Shown here in pieces: positions 63,290-64,000 of a stretch of DNA of 64,000 bases. The notes under the pieces are model-generated. The model worked only from the letters and a program-made list of their open reading frames with translations. It did no database searches and was not told the origin of the DNA. Made by a program: the position numbers and the translations under genes. Origin of the DNA: Negadavirga shengliensis. GTDB taxonomy: Bacteria; Bacteroidota; Bacteroidia; Cytophagales; Cyclobacteriaceae. How positions within the stretch are numbered: the stretch's first letter is position 1; every line of letters starts with the position of its first letter. Location of the stretch: NCBI RefSeq assembly GCF_042652345.1, contig NZ_JBHSJJ010000021.1:35106-99105 (forward strand). The letters are read 5' to 3'.

Positions 63290-63504
63290 TTTCTTTTTGA
63301 TAAAAAAAGTTAAAGGGGTGTTTCCCTCCATTTCAATCACCGCACAAGGATGGCTGCAAACTCTCTTTTTGTGCAGTTGCAGGACTTTGAGGTACAGATT
63401 CGTCCCAGGTGATCGAACGTTAGACGAAGGCAAAAAATGAACCTTACGCTTTACTCCGCTCTTACATAAACAGTTGGTGTCTTCCAGTTGTTTCAAGTAT
63501 GTTT

Positions 63505-63720
63505 TCATCTTTCACCGGCAAGGAAGATTTTTCTGTCAATAAACCCGAAAACACCTTCCACGGTATTAACAATCTTGGTAGTGTTCGCTACCAAGGACAT
63601 GATGTTATTACGTTCGTAGCGGCAAATCACAAGCCATGAAGCGCCGATTTTCTCATCATGGGGATTCTTGTAAAATATGTGTAGCCGGTTAAAATATGCG
63701 GATGTTGAATAGCCGGATTT
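63505..63720 (-). pseudogene. Unidentified coding remnant
   Basis: A frame without a good start reads GYSTSAYFNRLHIFYKNPHD, then GASWLVICRYERNNIMSLVA and VNTVEGVFGFIDRKIFLAGER. It has protein-like composition and no stops for 71 codons. The first part recalls an AraC helix but the rest does not. Origin not recognised. Confidence 0.3.
63574..63595. other. Perfect 8-bp hairpin
   Basis: CTTGGTAG-TGTTCG-CTACCAAG inside the unidentified remnant. Confidence 0.5.
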
Positions 63721-63877
63721 TCAGATTCCTCAAATATGCCCGATTTTTAAAGCCAGACAACTCCTTTTTCTGTACAGGTCCATCTGTGATTTAATTTTAT
63801 TTCAGTTAAAGTCATGTTACACTTCGAGAAAAACCTACTTATTTCAGACCCAAAGTATTGTATTTTTATCTTAAAAA

Positions 63878-64000
63878 TCAATTCAGCACCAGTTCATCCA
63901 CCATGAGCCAAGCTTTGGCACCCGCGCCTCCGTGCCATGGGGGCAGGGAGCTTACCGGGGTGGCCACCAGCCTCATTTTCTCCACGCCCTCGGCCGAAAA
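63878..64000 (-). CDS. C-terminal end of a probable exported carbohydrate-active protein (3' partial view)
   Basis: Only the last 40 codons are in the window: GVEKMRLVATPVSSLPPWHG, then GAGAKAWLMVDELVLN and the TGA at 63878. The WHGGAGxKAWLMVDE ending is one I associate with C-terminal sugar-binding or accessory domains of Bacteroidota glycoside hydrolases. The catalytic part lies beyond the right edge. 63721-63877 holds no gene. Confidence 0.45.
   Translation of the reverse strand, partial: FSAEGVEKMRLVATPVSSLPPWHGGAGAKAWLMVDELVLN

Overview
The window reads as a Bacteroidota chromosome, most likely an environmental, Cyclobacteriaceae-like member of the Cytophagales (the family is inferred from gene types, not from a marker gene). 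The signs are three SusC/SusD outer-membrane pairs, type IX secretion (T9SS) C-terminal sorting tails, many lipoprotein and Tat-like signals, AT-rich leaders almost without Shine-Dalgarno sequences, and DUF3823, DUF6660, VCBS/ASPIC-UnbV and vanadium-haloperoxidase-like proteins. No rRNA, tRNA or CRISPR array was seen.

Layout. (1) 1-7931: two convergent modules, each pairing a VCBS/ASPIC-UnbV repeat protein with a vanadium-haloperoxidase-like (PAP2-fold) protein; the second module lies between two diverged copies of a noncoding element. (2) 8354-10609: a membrane hybrid histidine kinase. (3) 10911-24408: a phosphodiester/polyol-type utilisation locus on the minus strand (SusC, SusD, polyol-type MFS permease, 2-hydroxyacid dehydrogenase, two FGGY kinases, histidine phosphatase, exported glycerophosphodiesterase) with a divergent DeoR regulator. 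(4) 24437-28212: an SRPBCC protein, remnants of a DUF4180 gene and an AraC regulator, then a TonB receptor with a DUF6660 protein. (5) 28996-40153: a SusC (frameshifted)/SusD pair followed by a ceramidase-like hydrolase, two amidohydrolase-2 proteins, a DegT aminotransferase with a Tat signal and a propeller-like protein. (6) 40298-40888: a RAYT transposase whose own reading frame contains a REP-like palindrome. (7) 41250-57738: a beta-helix protein, SusC/SusD, DUF3823 and a GH71/99-like hydrolase on plus; a three-gene exported operon on minus (ManD-like enolase-superfamily enzyme, PQQ dehydrogenase with cytochrome c, mutarotase-like protein); and a Kelch-TM-winged-helix regulator. (8) 57994-63720: a gene graveyard with broken or truncated MBL hydrolase, polysaccharide deacetylase, ECF sigma, VOC, AraC-like and SgcJ-like genes interspersed with intact NAD(P)-binding, SRPBCC-SgcJ and AraC genes. 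The window ends inside the 3' end of a minus-strand gene.

How the genes may work together (inference). The DeoR locus looks built to take up a phosphodiester- or polyol-containing substrate, split it in the periplasm, import the polyol and phosphorylate or oxidise it. The operon at 50009-54701 could oxidise an aldose and dehydrate the product entirely outside the cytoplasm. The 28996-40153 cluster suggests processing of an N-acylated or amino-bearing compound, partly by Tat-exported enzymes. All homology statements come from reading motifs by eye; no database search was run.
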